From: Asaia bogorensis
Lineage (GTDB): Bacteria > Pseudomonadota > Alphaproteobacteria > Acetobacterales > Acetobacteraceae
Length of the DNA: 16,352 bases
Direction of reading: 5' to 3'
Assembly: GCA_945873675.1 (NCBI GenBank)
Contig: CAMCEP010000031.1
Coordinates: 1-16,352, forward strand
The position numbers were made by a program, and so were the translations under genes. Every line of letters begins with the position of its first letter. The first letter of the stretch is position 1. Of the stretch, positions 1-6,290 are shown piece by piece. The notes under the pieces were generated by a model. The model was not told the origin of the DNA, searched no databases, and saw only the letters and a program-made list of their open reading frames with translations.

Positions 1-35
1 ATCACGGCGATGGCCATCATCACCACCATCACTAA
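1..35 (+). CDS. ureE: UreE C-terminal end (partial, His-rich tail)
   Basis: Only the last ten codons are visible, in the frame starting at base 3, reading HGDGHHHHHH and ending in TAA at 33-35. UreE is the cytoplasmic nickel metallochaperone of the urease system, and many UreE proteins end in a His-rich tail that binds extra nickel. The call rests on this tail and on its place directly in front of ureF and ureG. The tail overlaps the start of ureF by 26 nt. The rest of the gene lies off the left edge. A run of six histidines also looks like a purification tag, but the natural gene context makes a real UreE tail far more likely. Confidence 0.75.
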   Translation, partial: HGDGHHHHHH

Positions 36-729
36 AAATAAGTCGGGTGCCGCACAGCAGGCGCTGTATCGGCTGCTGACTTGGCTTTCGCCGGCCTATC
101 CGGTGGGCGCCTATACCTATAGCCATGGCATGGAATCAGCGGTGGAAGATGGCGCTGTCGCCAAGCGCGATGGCTTGATCGCCTATGTCAGCACTGCCTT
201 GCAGCGCGGTGCGGGGCGCGTAGATGGCGCTTTGCTGGTGGCCGCGCATCGCGCCATGGTGAAGGGCGATGATGCGGCTTTGGATGAGGTCGCAGAACTG
301 GGCGCGGCCTGGCGCGGCACGGCGGAAACCGCTTTGGAAGCGGAAGCGCAGGGCACGGCGTTCACCGGCGTCACGCTGGCCGCCTGGCAAGCACCACGCT
401 TTGCGGCCTTTGCGGCGCGCCATCCACGCCAGCTTGCCCATGCGGTCGCTTTCGGCGCGGCAGCGGCGGAACAGGGCATCGGCGTGCGCGATGCTGCCTT
501 CGGCTTTCTTTCTGCTTTTGCCGCGAATTTGGTTTCCGCCGGCGTGCGGCTGGTGCCGCTGGGGCAAACCGATGGGCAGCTTTCGATCGCCGCTTTGCAA
601 CCTACTGTCGCCGCTGCGACTGATGCTGCATTGATCGCGGATTTGGCCCGGCTTGGCACGGCGGCGCCAATGCTCGATGTTTTCTCCCTGCGTCATGAGA
701 CGCAATACACAAGGTTGTTCAGATCATGA
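10..729 (+). CDS. ureF: Urease accessory protein UreF
   Basis: UreF (239 aa) is a cytoplasmic, mostly helical chaperone. In the known pathway it binds urease with UreD/UreH and recruits UreG so that nickel and the carbamylated lysine are installed. The family signature is clear near the N-terminus: LSPAYPVGAYTYSHGME at about residues 26-42, matching the usual S-P-x-[FY]-P-V-G-x-[FY]-x-[FY]-S-H-G-[LM]-E. Length is normal for the family. ATG at 10 is the only ATG ahead of the conserved core and lies inside the ureE His-tail codons, so the first eight residues (MAIITTIT) are the same DNA read in another frame. The gene ends in an ATGA overlap with ureG, which suggests translational coupling. Confidence 0.93.
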   Translation: MAIITTITKNKSGAAQQALYRLLTWLSPAYPVGAYTYSHGMESAVEDGAVAKRDGLIAYVSTALQRGAGRVDGALLVAAHRAMVKGDDAALDEVAELGAAWRGTAETALEAEAQGTAFTGVTLAAWQAPRFAAFAARHPRQLAHAVAFGAAAAEQGIGVRDAAFGFLSAFAANLVSAGVRLVPLGQTDGQLSIAALQPTVAAATDAALIADLARLGTAAPMLDVFSLRHETQYTRLFRS

Positions 730-1358
730 GCACTTCGCAGAATGGCCCGTTTCGTGTTGGCATTGGTGGGCCGGTGGGTTCCGGTAAAACCGCGCTGGTG
801 GATCGGCTTTGTAAACACATGCGCGACCACTACGATATCGCGGTGATCACGAATGATATCTATACGCGCGAAGATGCAGAATTCCTGACGCGCTCCGGCG
901 CGCTGGTGCCGGAACGTATCGCGGGCGTGGAGACCGGCGGCTGCCCGCATACGGCGATCCGCGAAGATGCCTCCATCAATCTGGCCGCCGTGCATGATAT
1001 GGCGGTGAAATTCCCGAAGCTTGAAATCCTGTTCATTGAAAGCGGCGGCGATAATCTGGCCGCGACCTTCAGCCCGGAATTGGCGGACCTGACCATCTAC
1101 GTCATTGATGTCTCGGCCGGTGACAAGATTCCGCGCAAGGGCGGACCGGGCATTACGCGAAGCGATTTGCTCGTGATCAACAAGATTGATCTGGCGCCTT
1201 TGGTGGGTGCTGATCTTTCCGTGATGGATCGTGATGCGCGCAAGATGCGCGGCGTGCGCCCCTTCATCTTCACCAATCTGAAGGCGCTGAAGGGGGTTTC
1301 TGACATTGCTGATTTCATTGTGGCGCAGGGTGGCATTACGCCAAGGGCCGCGGCATGA
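726..1358 (+). CDS. ureG: Urease accessory GTPase UreG
   Basis: UreG (210 aa) is a SIMIBI-class GTPase whose GTP hydrolysis drives nickel transfer to apo-urease in the UreD-UreF-UreG complex. Visible motifs are the P-loop GPVGSGKT (residues 15-22), the metal-binding Cys-Pro-His triplet in ETGGCPHTAIRED (Cys73, His75), the ESGGDNLAATFSPELAD segment, and the base-specificity motif NKID. All are intact and the length is typical. The start codon is the ATG of an ATGA overlap with ureF, and the stop lies in a second ATGA overlap with the next gene. Identification is secure from sequence alone. Confidence 0.97.
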   Translation: MSTSQNGPFRVGIGGPVGSGKTALVDRLCKHMRDHYDIAVITNDIYTREDAEFLTRSGALVPERIAGVETGGCPHTAIREDASINLAAVHDMAVKFPKLEILFIESGGDNLAATFSPELADLTIYVIDVSAGDKIPRKGGPGITRSDLLVINKIDLAPLVGADLSVMDRDARKMRGVRPFIFTNLKALKGVSDIADFIVAQGGITPRAAA

Positions 1359-2281
1359 ACGCGCCGCGCCACATCATCATCCTCGGCATGGGCTTGATGG
1401 GCTGCGATATCGCGGCGATTTTCCTGAATGGCGGTTGGCGTGTGACCGCGGTGGAACCGGCGCGGGATCGTTGGCCCGCCGCCCAAGCCCGCGTCGCGCA
1501 ATCCATCACCCAGCTGGATGGCGACCCTGCCGCTGCTTCTGACCTGACGCTTTTAGAGGACATGAAGGCGCCGGATTACGTAGAGGCCGAAGCAGTGATT
1601 GAAGCCGTGCCGGAAAGGCTTGATCTGAAACGCAAGGTCTTTGCGGAACTTGATGCGCTGGTGCCAGCAGGCATTCCCATCGCTTCCAACGCATCCGGCT
1701 ATCGCATCACCGATATCGCCGGTGATCTGCCAGGGCGGGCGCGCTGCGCGAACCTCCATTTCTTCCTGCCCGCGCATCTGGTGCCGGGCGTCGAGGTTGT
1801 GCGCGGCGAATACACGGACCAGGCGGTGTGCGACAAACTCGCTGACATAATGGCGGGGCTTGGCCGCAAGGTCATTCGTGTGGCCAAGGATGTGCCGGGG
1901 TTTCTGGCCAATCGCATCCAGCATGCGCTGATGCGCGAAGCCTTTTCGGTGATTGATCAGGGGCTCGCCACGGCTGAGGATGTGGATAACGCCGTGCGCT
2001 ACGCCTTTGGCTTTCGCTATGTCGCGGCGGGGCCGATCCTGCAAAAGGAATTGGCGGGGCTTGAGACGCAATTGGAAGCAGGACGCACCATCTACCCTTC
2101 GCTGAACAATAGCCCTGACCCAAGCCCTGGCCTGGCGCGCTTGGTGGCAGAAGGCAAGCTTGGCCCCAAGACCGGGGAAGGCTTTCGCCCCTGGCCGGCC
2201 GAAAAAACCGCCAAGGAACGCGCGCGCTATGAAAAGGCGCTGCTCGCTGCGGCGCGTATTTTGCGGGATGAGGAAGCGTGA
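1355..2281 (+). CDS. 3-hydroxyacyl-CoA dehydrogenase-family NAD-dependent oxidoreductase
   Basis: This 308-aa protein has the two-domain architecture of 3-hydroxyacyl-CoA, 3-hydroxybutyryl-CoA, L-carnitine and L-gulonate dehydrogenases. The N-terminal Rossmann domain shows GMGLMG (residues 11-16) and an acidic residue at the end of strand 2 (Glu34), pointing to NAD. Catalytic positions are present: Ser111/Asn112 in SNASGY, His135 in LHFFLPAHL, Glu147 in GVEVV and Asn187 in PGFLANRIQH. The C-terminal 3HCDH domain ends with the typical KLGPKTGEGF. HFFLPA replaces the HFFNP usual in acyl-CoA enzymes, so the substrate may not be an acyl-CoA. It begins in an ATGA overlap with ureG, yet no link of this family to urease is known. 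The family call is firm; the substrate is unknown. Confidence 0.85.
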   Translation: MNAPRHIIILGMGLMGCDIAAIFLNGGWRVTAVEPARDRWPAAQARVAQSITQLDGDPAAASDLTLLEDMKAPDYVEAEAVIEAVPERLDLKRKVFAELDALVPAGIPIASNASGYRITDIAGDLPGRARCANLHFFLPAHLVPGVEVVRGEYTDQAVCDKLADIMAGLGRKVIRVAKDVPGFLANRIQHALMREAFSVIDQGLATAEDVDNAVRYAFGFRYVAAGPILQKELAGLETQLEAGRTIYPSLNNSPDPSPGLARLVAEGKLGPKTGEGFRPWPAEKTAKERARYEKALLAAARILRDEEA

Positions 2282-2302
2282 GATAGCGTGAAGGTGAAGT
2301 GA

Positions 2303-2318
2303 CGGGCCATCCTGCCCG
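2303..2318 (+). other. Short GC hairpin in the gap before the phosphoribosyltransferase gene
   Basis: CGGGC (2303-2307) and GCCCG (2314-2318) can pair around a 6-nt loop, and ATTTT follows at 2323-2327. It lies between the dehydrogenase stop and ATG 2333, where no Shine-Dalgarno sequence is visible. It could be a weak terminator or attenuator, or could have no role. A five-base-pair stem is weak evidence. Confidence 0.3.
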
Positions 2319-2332
2319 CGCCATTTTCGCGC

Positions 2333-2992
2333 ATGATTTTCGCAGCCAGACCAGCGGCGCGTTTCGAAAACCGGACTGAAGCGGGGCGCAGCTTGGCACC
2401 TTTGCTTGCTGCGCGTGGCTTTGTTGATCCAGTGATCTATGCTCTGCCGCGCGGTGGCGTTCCTGTGGCGCTGCCCATCGCGCAAGCCCTGCGCGCCCCG
2501 CTTGATCTTATCCTGGTGCGCAAACTGGGCGTGCCCTGGCAGCCCGAATTGGGTTTTGGCGCTGTTGCTGAAGGCTTGGACCAGCCTGTCATTAATCATG
2601 AAGTGGTTGCCCATGCCGGCCTGACAGAAGCGGATATGGGGTCGGTGCTTGCGCAGGAGAAAGCGGAACTCGCCCGCCGATCAGCGCTTTACCTGAAGGG
2701 CCGCGCCCGGCTGGACCCCAAAGGGCACATTGTCATTCTGGTGGATGATGGGCTAGCCACCGGCTTCACCGCACGCGCGGCCTTGCAGGCGCTACGCCGG
2801 CGCGGAGCAGCGCGGCTGGTGCTTGCCGTGCCGGTCGCCGCCCCTGAAAGTATCGCTGCGCTGATGGATGCAGCCGATGAGATTATCGCGGTGGAAACAG
2901 AAGAATTCCACGGCGGCATCGGCGCATCCTATGCTGATTTCCACCAGATCAGCGATGCCGAAATGCTGGAAATGCTGGCAAGCAACCCTTGA
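2333..2992 (+). CDS. Phosphoribosyltransferase-family protein
   Basis: This is a 219-aa cytoplasmic protein of the type I PRTase fold. The PRPP-binding loop is clear: VILVDDGLATG (residues 134-144), two acidic residues followed by the Gly/Thr loop. Upstream sits the family's LPRGGVPVALPIA stretch (about 38-50), followed by LVRKLGVPWQPELGFGAV. This subgroup is usually annotated only as 'phosphoribosyltransferase' with unknown substrate. ATG at 2333 was chosen because an in-frame stop lies at 2300-2302 and the conserved part begins about ten residues in; only a CTG lies between. No good ribosome binding site precedes it. It may be read through from the urease operon, since the gap is 51 nt. Its stop abuts the stop of the opposing gene. 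Confidence 0.82.
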   Translation: MIFAARPAARFENRTEAGRSLAPLLAARGFVDPVIYALPRGGVPVALPIAQALRAPLDLILVRKLGVPWQPELGFGAVAEGLDQPVINHEVVAHAGLTEADMGSVLAQEKAELARRSALYLKGRARLDPKGHIVILVDDGLATGFTARAALQALRRRGAARLVLAVPVAAPESIAALMDAADEIIAVETEEFHGGIGASYADFHQISDAEMLEMLASNP

Positions 2993-5296
2993 TCACGCCG
3001 CGCGCTGCGGGCGCACCGCCAGCACTTCGCGCAGCCGCTGCAATCGGGCGCGGGCATTATCGCCAAGCTCCTCATCCGGGCCGGCCACAGTTTCCACGGC
3101 CTTCAGCGCCTTCCGGCGTGAAGCCGCATCCGGCAGCAGCACGCTCAGCGCCCTGATCGCCTCTTCCGGGAAAAGCGTTGCGATCATGGTCTGATCACGG
3201 ATCACCCCCATGCGGTCCGCCGCACTCATTTGTGCGAAAGGCGCTTCGGTGGTGAGCAGATGATTGGACCGCGCAAGGCGCGAACGCCGCACCGCGCCGC
3301 GCGCATCAGCCAGCAGGATCATCATGCGAATAACGGCTTCCGCATAACCGCCTTGCGTCAGCTTGGCCTCAGCCTCAGCACGCTGCGGCGCATCGGTGGT
3401 GACGGAATCCCGCGCGGCATTGGCTTCCGCCTCATAATCCTCACCGGTTACGCCAGCGGCACTCAGCGTGCCATAGACGCCATGGAAGGCGGTTTCCACC
3501 CAGGCATCGCGCAGATCGCGCATGGCGTTAAGCCCATATTCCACTGAATCCGCAAAGGCTTTTTCAAAAGCAAGGAAGGGATTATCCGCAGCCGCCGGCC
3601 GGCGATTCTCCCGCACCAAACCCGCAAAAGATGAAACCGGGCCCATCCAGGGGTTCATATCGCTCAGCGCATAGCGGCGCCAACGCATCGGGTTCATCCG
3701 CCGGCGTGTCTCGGCACCAATTTCTGTGCTGAATTGCCGGATCACGGGCGCCACCAGCGCATCGTATAAATGCTGGTTCAATTCTGAGATCTGCGCGACC
3801 GCGGGGAAGGCTTCATTCTCTGCCTCGCCAGAAATCTCATGCACATGGGCGATGGTGCGTTCCACCAGCTCCACCTGCCATACGCCATCCTCATCACCTT
3901 CATGGCTGGTGATCACCATTTCATAAAGCCCAGGGGCGACGGCTTCGATCATGTCGATCGTGGTGGCGATTTCGCTATGTTCCTTCTTCGCCACCTTGCC
4001 GGAGACGAAAATGCCAAGATGCCCGATATCCTCATGCAACAGATACACAATGGTCTGGCCAAGCGATTTGATTTCGCGTTCATCGCGATAGACATCTGCA
4101 ATCCAGCGCAAAGCCTGACTGGGCGGGGTGATGTTGTCGCCGGCGGAAGCGAAGACGATGATCGGCGCCTTCACTTCGCGCATATTGAAGGTCTGGCCAT
4201 CGCCCGCCGAAATGCGCCCGGCAGAAAAGCGATTTCCGATGAAAAGGTTTTCCACGATCCAGCGAATTTCATCGCGGTTCATCAGGAAATAGCCGCCCCA
4301 CCAGCGCTCAAACTCCAGGAAGCGCTCGGCTTCCTGGTCCACATTGGCGTAGAGATCGAAATATTTGCGGAACCAGGTATTGGCCGGCGACAGCGCCTCA
4401 AAATTCGCGACCAGATTGGCGCCATCGAAACGGCCATTGCCCATATCCGCCATCAGCGTCGCCGGCCAGCCACCGCCGGCCAGCCCGCCCAGATAGCGCA
4501 TGGGGTTCTTGCCCTTCTCCCCCGCCCAATAGGAAAGCGGGGCGCCATTCAGTACCAGCGCACCAAGTTGATTGGGCAAAGCCGCACCCAGCATCATCAC
4601 CGCCCAACCGCCCTGGCAATTGCCGATCACAACGGGCTTTGGTGCTTTGGGGTGCGCATCCGTCACATGCTTCAGGAACACCGCTTCGGCGGCGGTAATG
4701 TCCAGAATCGTCTGGCCCGGTTCGGGGTCCCGGAAGAAGATTACGAAATACACGGGATGCCCGCGACGCAAGGCGACACCCACCTGACTGTCCGATTTGA
4801 AGCCGCCAATGCCGGAACCATGGCCGGCGCGCGGGTCAATAATCAGGAAGGGCCTGAGCGCATCATTGCTCGGCACCATATCTTCGGGCGGCGTGATGCG
4901 CACCAGGGCGTAATTCACCGGGCGCTTCAGCTTGCGGCCATCCACCACGGTTTCATAGTCAAAAATCAGCACGGGCGGACAGCCGGCCTGTTCATGCGCG
5001 ACGAAATTATTGCCCGCTTCGCGCATCGTGTCCCAGAACAGGAAACTGCGCTGCGCCGCATCCAGCATATAAGCGCCCGCATCCATCGCCAGGTTCTGCG
5101 GTGCCTGCATCAGCCCCCGGCTGGCCTTGCTCAGGCTTTTCAGCGGCACCTTCGGGTTCAGCGCCTCCGGCAGGGCCTTGGCGTGGCGGCCCACGACATC
5201 GGACATGATGCGCGATTGCTCAATCACGCGCTGGGCCGTTGCATTGCCCTTGCTCAGCAATTCCCGACCTGGGGGCATGGGGCGCTTGGATGTCAT
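2993..5296 (-). CDS. DUF3141 domain alpha/beta-hydrolase-like protein (PhaC-related)
   Basis: From the chosen start this is a 767-aa protein. Residues about 90-430 form an alpha/beta-hydrolase region like that of class I polyhydroxyalkanoate synthases. The nucleophile elbow is GNCQGG with Cys227, the same G-x-C-x-G-G pattern as PhaC. An Asp at 387 (ASAGDNITPP) and a His at 426 (EDIGHLG) sit where PhaC has its catalytic Asp and His. The last 300 or so residues are a mainly helical extension not found in PhaC. Proteins of this kind are generally labelled DUF3141 and their function is not established. I chose ATG at 5294-5296 because AGGAG lies 8 nt upstream (5305-5309 on this strand). The open frame continues upstream to 5560, but that stretch would cover the promoter region and overlap the divergent NIPSNAP gene. 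Confidence 0.85.
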   Translation of the reverse strand: MTSKRPMPPGRELLSKGNATAQRVIEQSRIMSDVVGRHAKALPEALNPKVPLKSLSKASRGLMQAPQNLAMDAGAYMLDAAQRSFLFWDTMREAGNNFVAHEQAGCPPVLIFDYETVVDGRKLKRPVNYALVRITPPEDMVPSNDALRPFLIIDPRAGHGSGIGGFKSDSQVGVALRRGHPVYFVIFFRDPEPGQTILDITAAEAVFLKHVTDAHPKAPKPVVIGNCQGGWAVMMLGAALPNQLGALVLNGAPLSYWAGEKGKNPMRYLGGLAGGGWPATLMADMGNGRFDGANLVANFEALSPANTWFRKYFDLYANVDQEAERFLEFERWWGGYFLMNRDEIRWIVENLFIGNRFSAGRISAGDGQTFNMREVKAPIIVFASAGDNITPPSQALRWIADVYRDEREIKSLGQTIVYLLHEDIGHLGIFVSGKVAKKEHSEIATTIDMIEAVAPGLYEMVITSHEGDEDGVWQVELVERTIAHVHEISGEAENEAFPAVAQISELNQHLYDALVAPVIRQFSTEIGAETRRRMNPMRWRRYALSDMNPWMGPVSSFAGLVRENRRPAAADNPFLAFEKAFADSVEYGLNAMRDLRDAWVETAFHGVYGTLSAAGVTGEDYEAEANAARDSVTTDAPQRAEAEAKLTQGGYAEAVIRMMILLADARGAVRRSRLARSNHLLTTEAPFAQMSAADRMGVIRDQTMIATLFPEEAIRALSVLLPDAASRRKALKAVETVAGPDEELGDNARARLQRLREVLAVRPQRAA

Positions 5297-5451
5297 GGCG
5301 TAGGCTCCTGTTCGGCTATCTTCCTGCGCCTCTAGCACGGGCGTTTCAAGTATTTTTTGCGGTGCAGCAAAACTGTGAAGGGCTGGACGCCTTGCCTTGG
5401 CCACGGTCTCGGCGGAAACTTGGCTGACAACCTGACGGGGGAGAACGCAAC
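5297..5451. promoter_or_regulatory. Divergent intergenic region between the DUF3141 and NIPSNAP genes
   Basis: This 155-nt gap must hold the promoters of two divergent genes. Two ribosome binding sites can be placed: CTCCT at 5305-5309 (AGGAG on the minus strand) for the DUF3141 gene and GGGGGAG at 5437-5443 for the NIPSNAP gene. The A/T-rich centre, about 5349-5375, contains a TGC-rich palindrome listed separately. On the minus strand TTCACA, then 17 nt, then AAAATA would make a weak sigma-70-like promoter spanning that palindrome. No convincing promoter was found for the plus strand. Confidence 0.5.
5355..5372. promoter_or_regulatory. TGC-rich palindrome, candidate PhaR-type operator
   Basis: TTTTGC (5355-5360) and GCAAAA (5367-5372) form a perfect inverted repeat around GGTGCA. 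Read on the minus strand it is TTTTGCTGCACCGCAAAA. PhaR, the polyhydroxyalkanoate-responsive repressor of many Alphaproteobacteria, is known to bind TGC-rich sites with TGC/GCA half-sites in front of phasin and related genes. The site precedes a PhaC-related gene, which fits. Assignment to PhaR is inference, since no phaR gene is in the window. Confidence 0.4.
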
Positions 5452-6135
5452 ATGTATGTCGAACAGCGCCAATATACCTTCCATCCGGGCAAGATGCCGC
5501 TTTGGATGGATGCCTATCAAAGCCTAGGTGGCCCGGCTTCAGGCCGTCATATGGGGCCATCGCTCGGCTTCTTTCAGGTGGAAGTTGGCACCATCAACCG
5601 CGTGGTCTTCTTCCGCGGCTGGGATGATATTGATACCCGCGAAGCCTGCCTGGCCGCGCGTGAAGCGGACCCTGATTGGCAGGCCTTCCGCAAACGTTCA
5701 GCCGAAGCGGGCGCGCTCGCGCAGCAGGAAGTCAAGTTCCTGAAAACCGTGCCCTTTTCGCCCATCACCCAAGCCAAGGGCTTCCAATTCAAGCGGGAGA
5801 TCGGCGGCACAGGGATGTTTGTTGATCACCGCACCTATGATTTCCACCCGGGCAAGATGGCCGGCTGGTTGGAAGCTTATGAAAAATACGGCCTGCCCGT
5901 GCAAAAGCGCCTACTTGGCCAATTGCTGCTTTTCGCGGTGACCGAGATTGGGCCGATCAACCAGGTGGTCTTCATGTGGGCCTATGAGGGCCTGGGCGAC
6001 CGCGACCGCCGCCGCACCGCCATGATGAGCGATCCGGGCTGGGCGGAATTCGGCAAGGCGATTGCGCCGCTCGGTGCGCTAAAGCAGCAGACGGTGATGG
6101 AAATGAAGCCGACGGCGTTTTCGCCGGTGAAGTAA
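5452..6135 (+). CDS. NIPSNAP family protein with two tandem domains
   Basis: This 227-aa soluble protein is an internal duplication of the NIPSNAP fold, a ferredoxin-like dimeric alpha/beta-barrel domain. Repeat 1 starts MYVEQRQYTFHPGKM (residue 1) and repeat 2 MFVDHRTYDFHPGKM (residue 122). Each continues through a G-x-I-N-[QR]-V-V-F strand and ends in a DP-x-W segment and a K-P/T-V-x-FSP-like strand. Bacterial NIPSNAP proteins have no agreed function; some sit near catabolic genes. GGGGGAG lies 8 nt before ATG 5452, making the start clear. It is divergent from the DUF3141 gene, with which it shares regulatory DNA. A hairpin 28 nt past the stop may end its transcript. Confidence 0.85.
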   Translation: MYVEQRQYTFHPGKMPLWMDAYQSLGGPASGRHMGPSLGFFQVEVGTINRVVFFRGWDDIDTREACLAAREADPDWQAFRKRSAEAGALAQQEVKFLKTVPFSPITQAKGFQFKREIGGTGMFVDHRTYDFHPGKMAGWLEAYEKYGLPVQKRLLGQLLLFAVTEIGPINQVVFMWAYEGLGDRDRRRTAMMSDPGWAEFGKAIAPLGALKQQTVMEMKPTAFSPVK

Positions 6136-6163
6136 CCAGCCGCTTGCTTGGGCTAGAAGCCTT

Positions 6164-6188
6164 GCGCCAGGGGATGACGCCCTGGCGC
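6164..6188 (+). terminator. Strong GC hairpin downstream of the NIPSNAP gene
   Basis: GCGCCAGGG (6164-6172) and CCCTGGCGC (6180-6188) form a perfect 9-bp stem with a 7-nt loop, 28 nt after the NIPSNAP stop. No run of T follows, so it is not a classic intrinsic terminator. It may still act as a transcript end or 3' stabiliser. Confidence 0.45.
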
Positions 6189-6233
6189 GGTCGAGGATAG
6201 GAAATAATCGAAGTGTTATCAAAAAAACTCAGC

Positions 6234-6248
6234 TTAAATGTCCATTAA
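6234..6248 (+). promoter_or_regulatory. CtrA-type box (TTAA-N7-TTAA) upstream of the EAL operon
   Basis: TTAA at 6234-6237 and TTAA at 6245-6248 are separated by exactly 7 nt, the known full-site pattern for the alphaproteobacterial cell-cycle and motility regulator CtrA. The site lies 42 nt before the EAL start codon in an A/T-rich island within GC-rich DNA. It is also the core of a longer inverted repeat, AGCTTAA (6231-6237) and TTAAGCT (6245-6251). Binding by CtrA is inferred from the pattern only. Confidence 0.5.
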
Positions 6249-6257
6249 GCTTTAGGA

Positions 6258-6287
6258 TGGCGAATAGGGCATTCGCCACCGGAAGGG
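6258..6287 (+). promoter_or_regulatory. 5' leader hairpin next to the EAL gene ribosome binding site
   Basis: TGGCGAAT (6258-6265) pairs perfectly with ATTCGCCA (6271-6278) around the loop AGGGC, giving an 8-bp stem. The ribosome binding site GGAAGGG follows at 6281-6287, and ATG is at 6291. If the hairpin is transcribed it sits three bases from the Shine-Dalgarno sequence and could affect translation start; as DNA it could be an operator. Confidence 0.4.
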
Positions 6288-6290
6288 ATA

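Noticed and set aside
3..35. Vector-derived hexahistidine tag
   Set aside because: Six histidines before a stop look like a tag, but they are preceded by HGDG and followed directly by ureF and ureG, which fits a natural UreE tail.
2395..2409. Possible sigma-54 promoter (TGGCAC followed by TTGCT)
   Set aside because: The GG to GC spacing is one base too long and the site is inside the phosphoribosyltransferase coding region.
1553..2614. 353-codon open frame on the minus strand opposite the dehydrogenase gene
   Set aside because: It covers the dehydrogenase and runs into the phosphoribosyltransferase gene, both well supported on the plus strand; no recognisable motif.
3839..5335. 498-codon open frame on the plus strand opposite the DUF3141 gene
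   Set aside because: It is antisense to a gene with clear catalytic motifs, its translation is rich in His, Arg and Gln with no family pattern, and long antisense frames are expected in GC-rich DNA with strong codon bias.
5297..5560. 88-residue N-terminal extension of the DUF3141 protein
   Set aside because: It would overlap the divergent NIPSNAP gene and its ribosome binding site and bury the regulatory palindrome; a good AGGAG and ATG exist at 5296.
6221..6252. Minus-strand intrinsic terminator (A/T hairpin followed by a T run)
   Set aside because: The stem at 6231-6251 is followed on the minus strand by seven T residues, but no minus-strand gene lies upstream of it, so a CtrA-type site or operator is a better reading.
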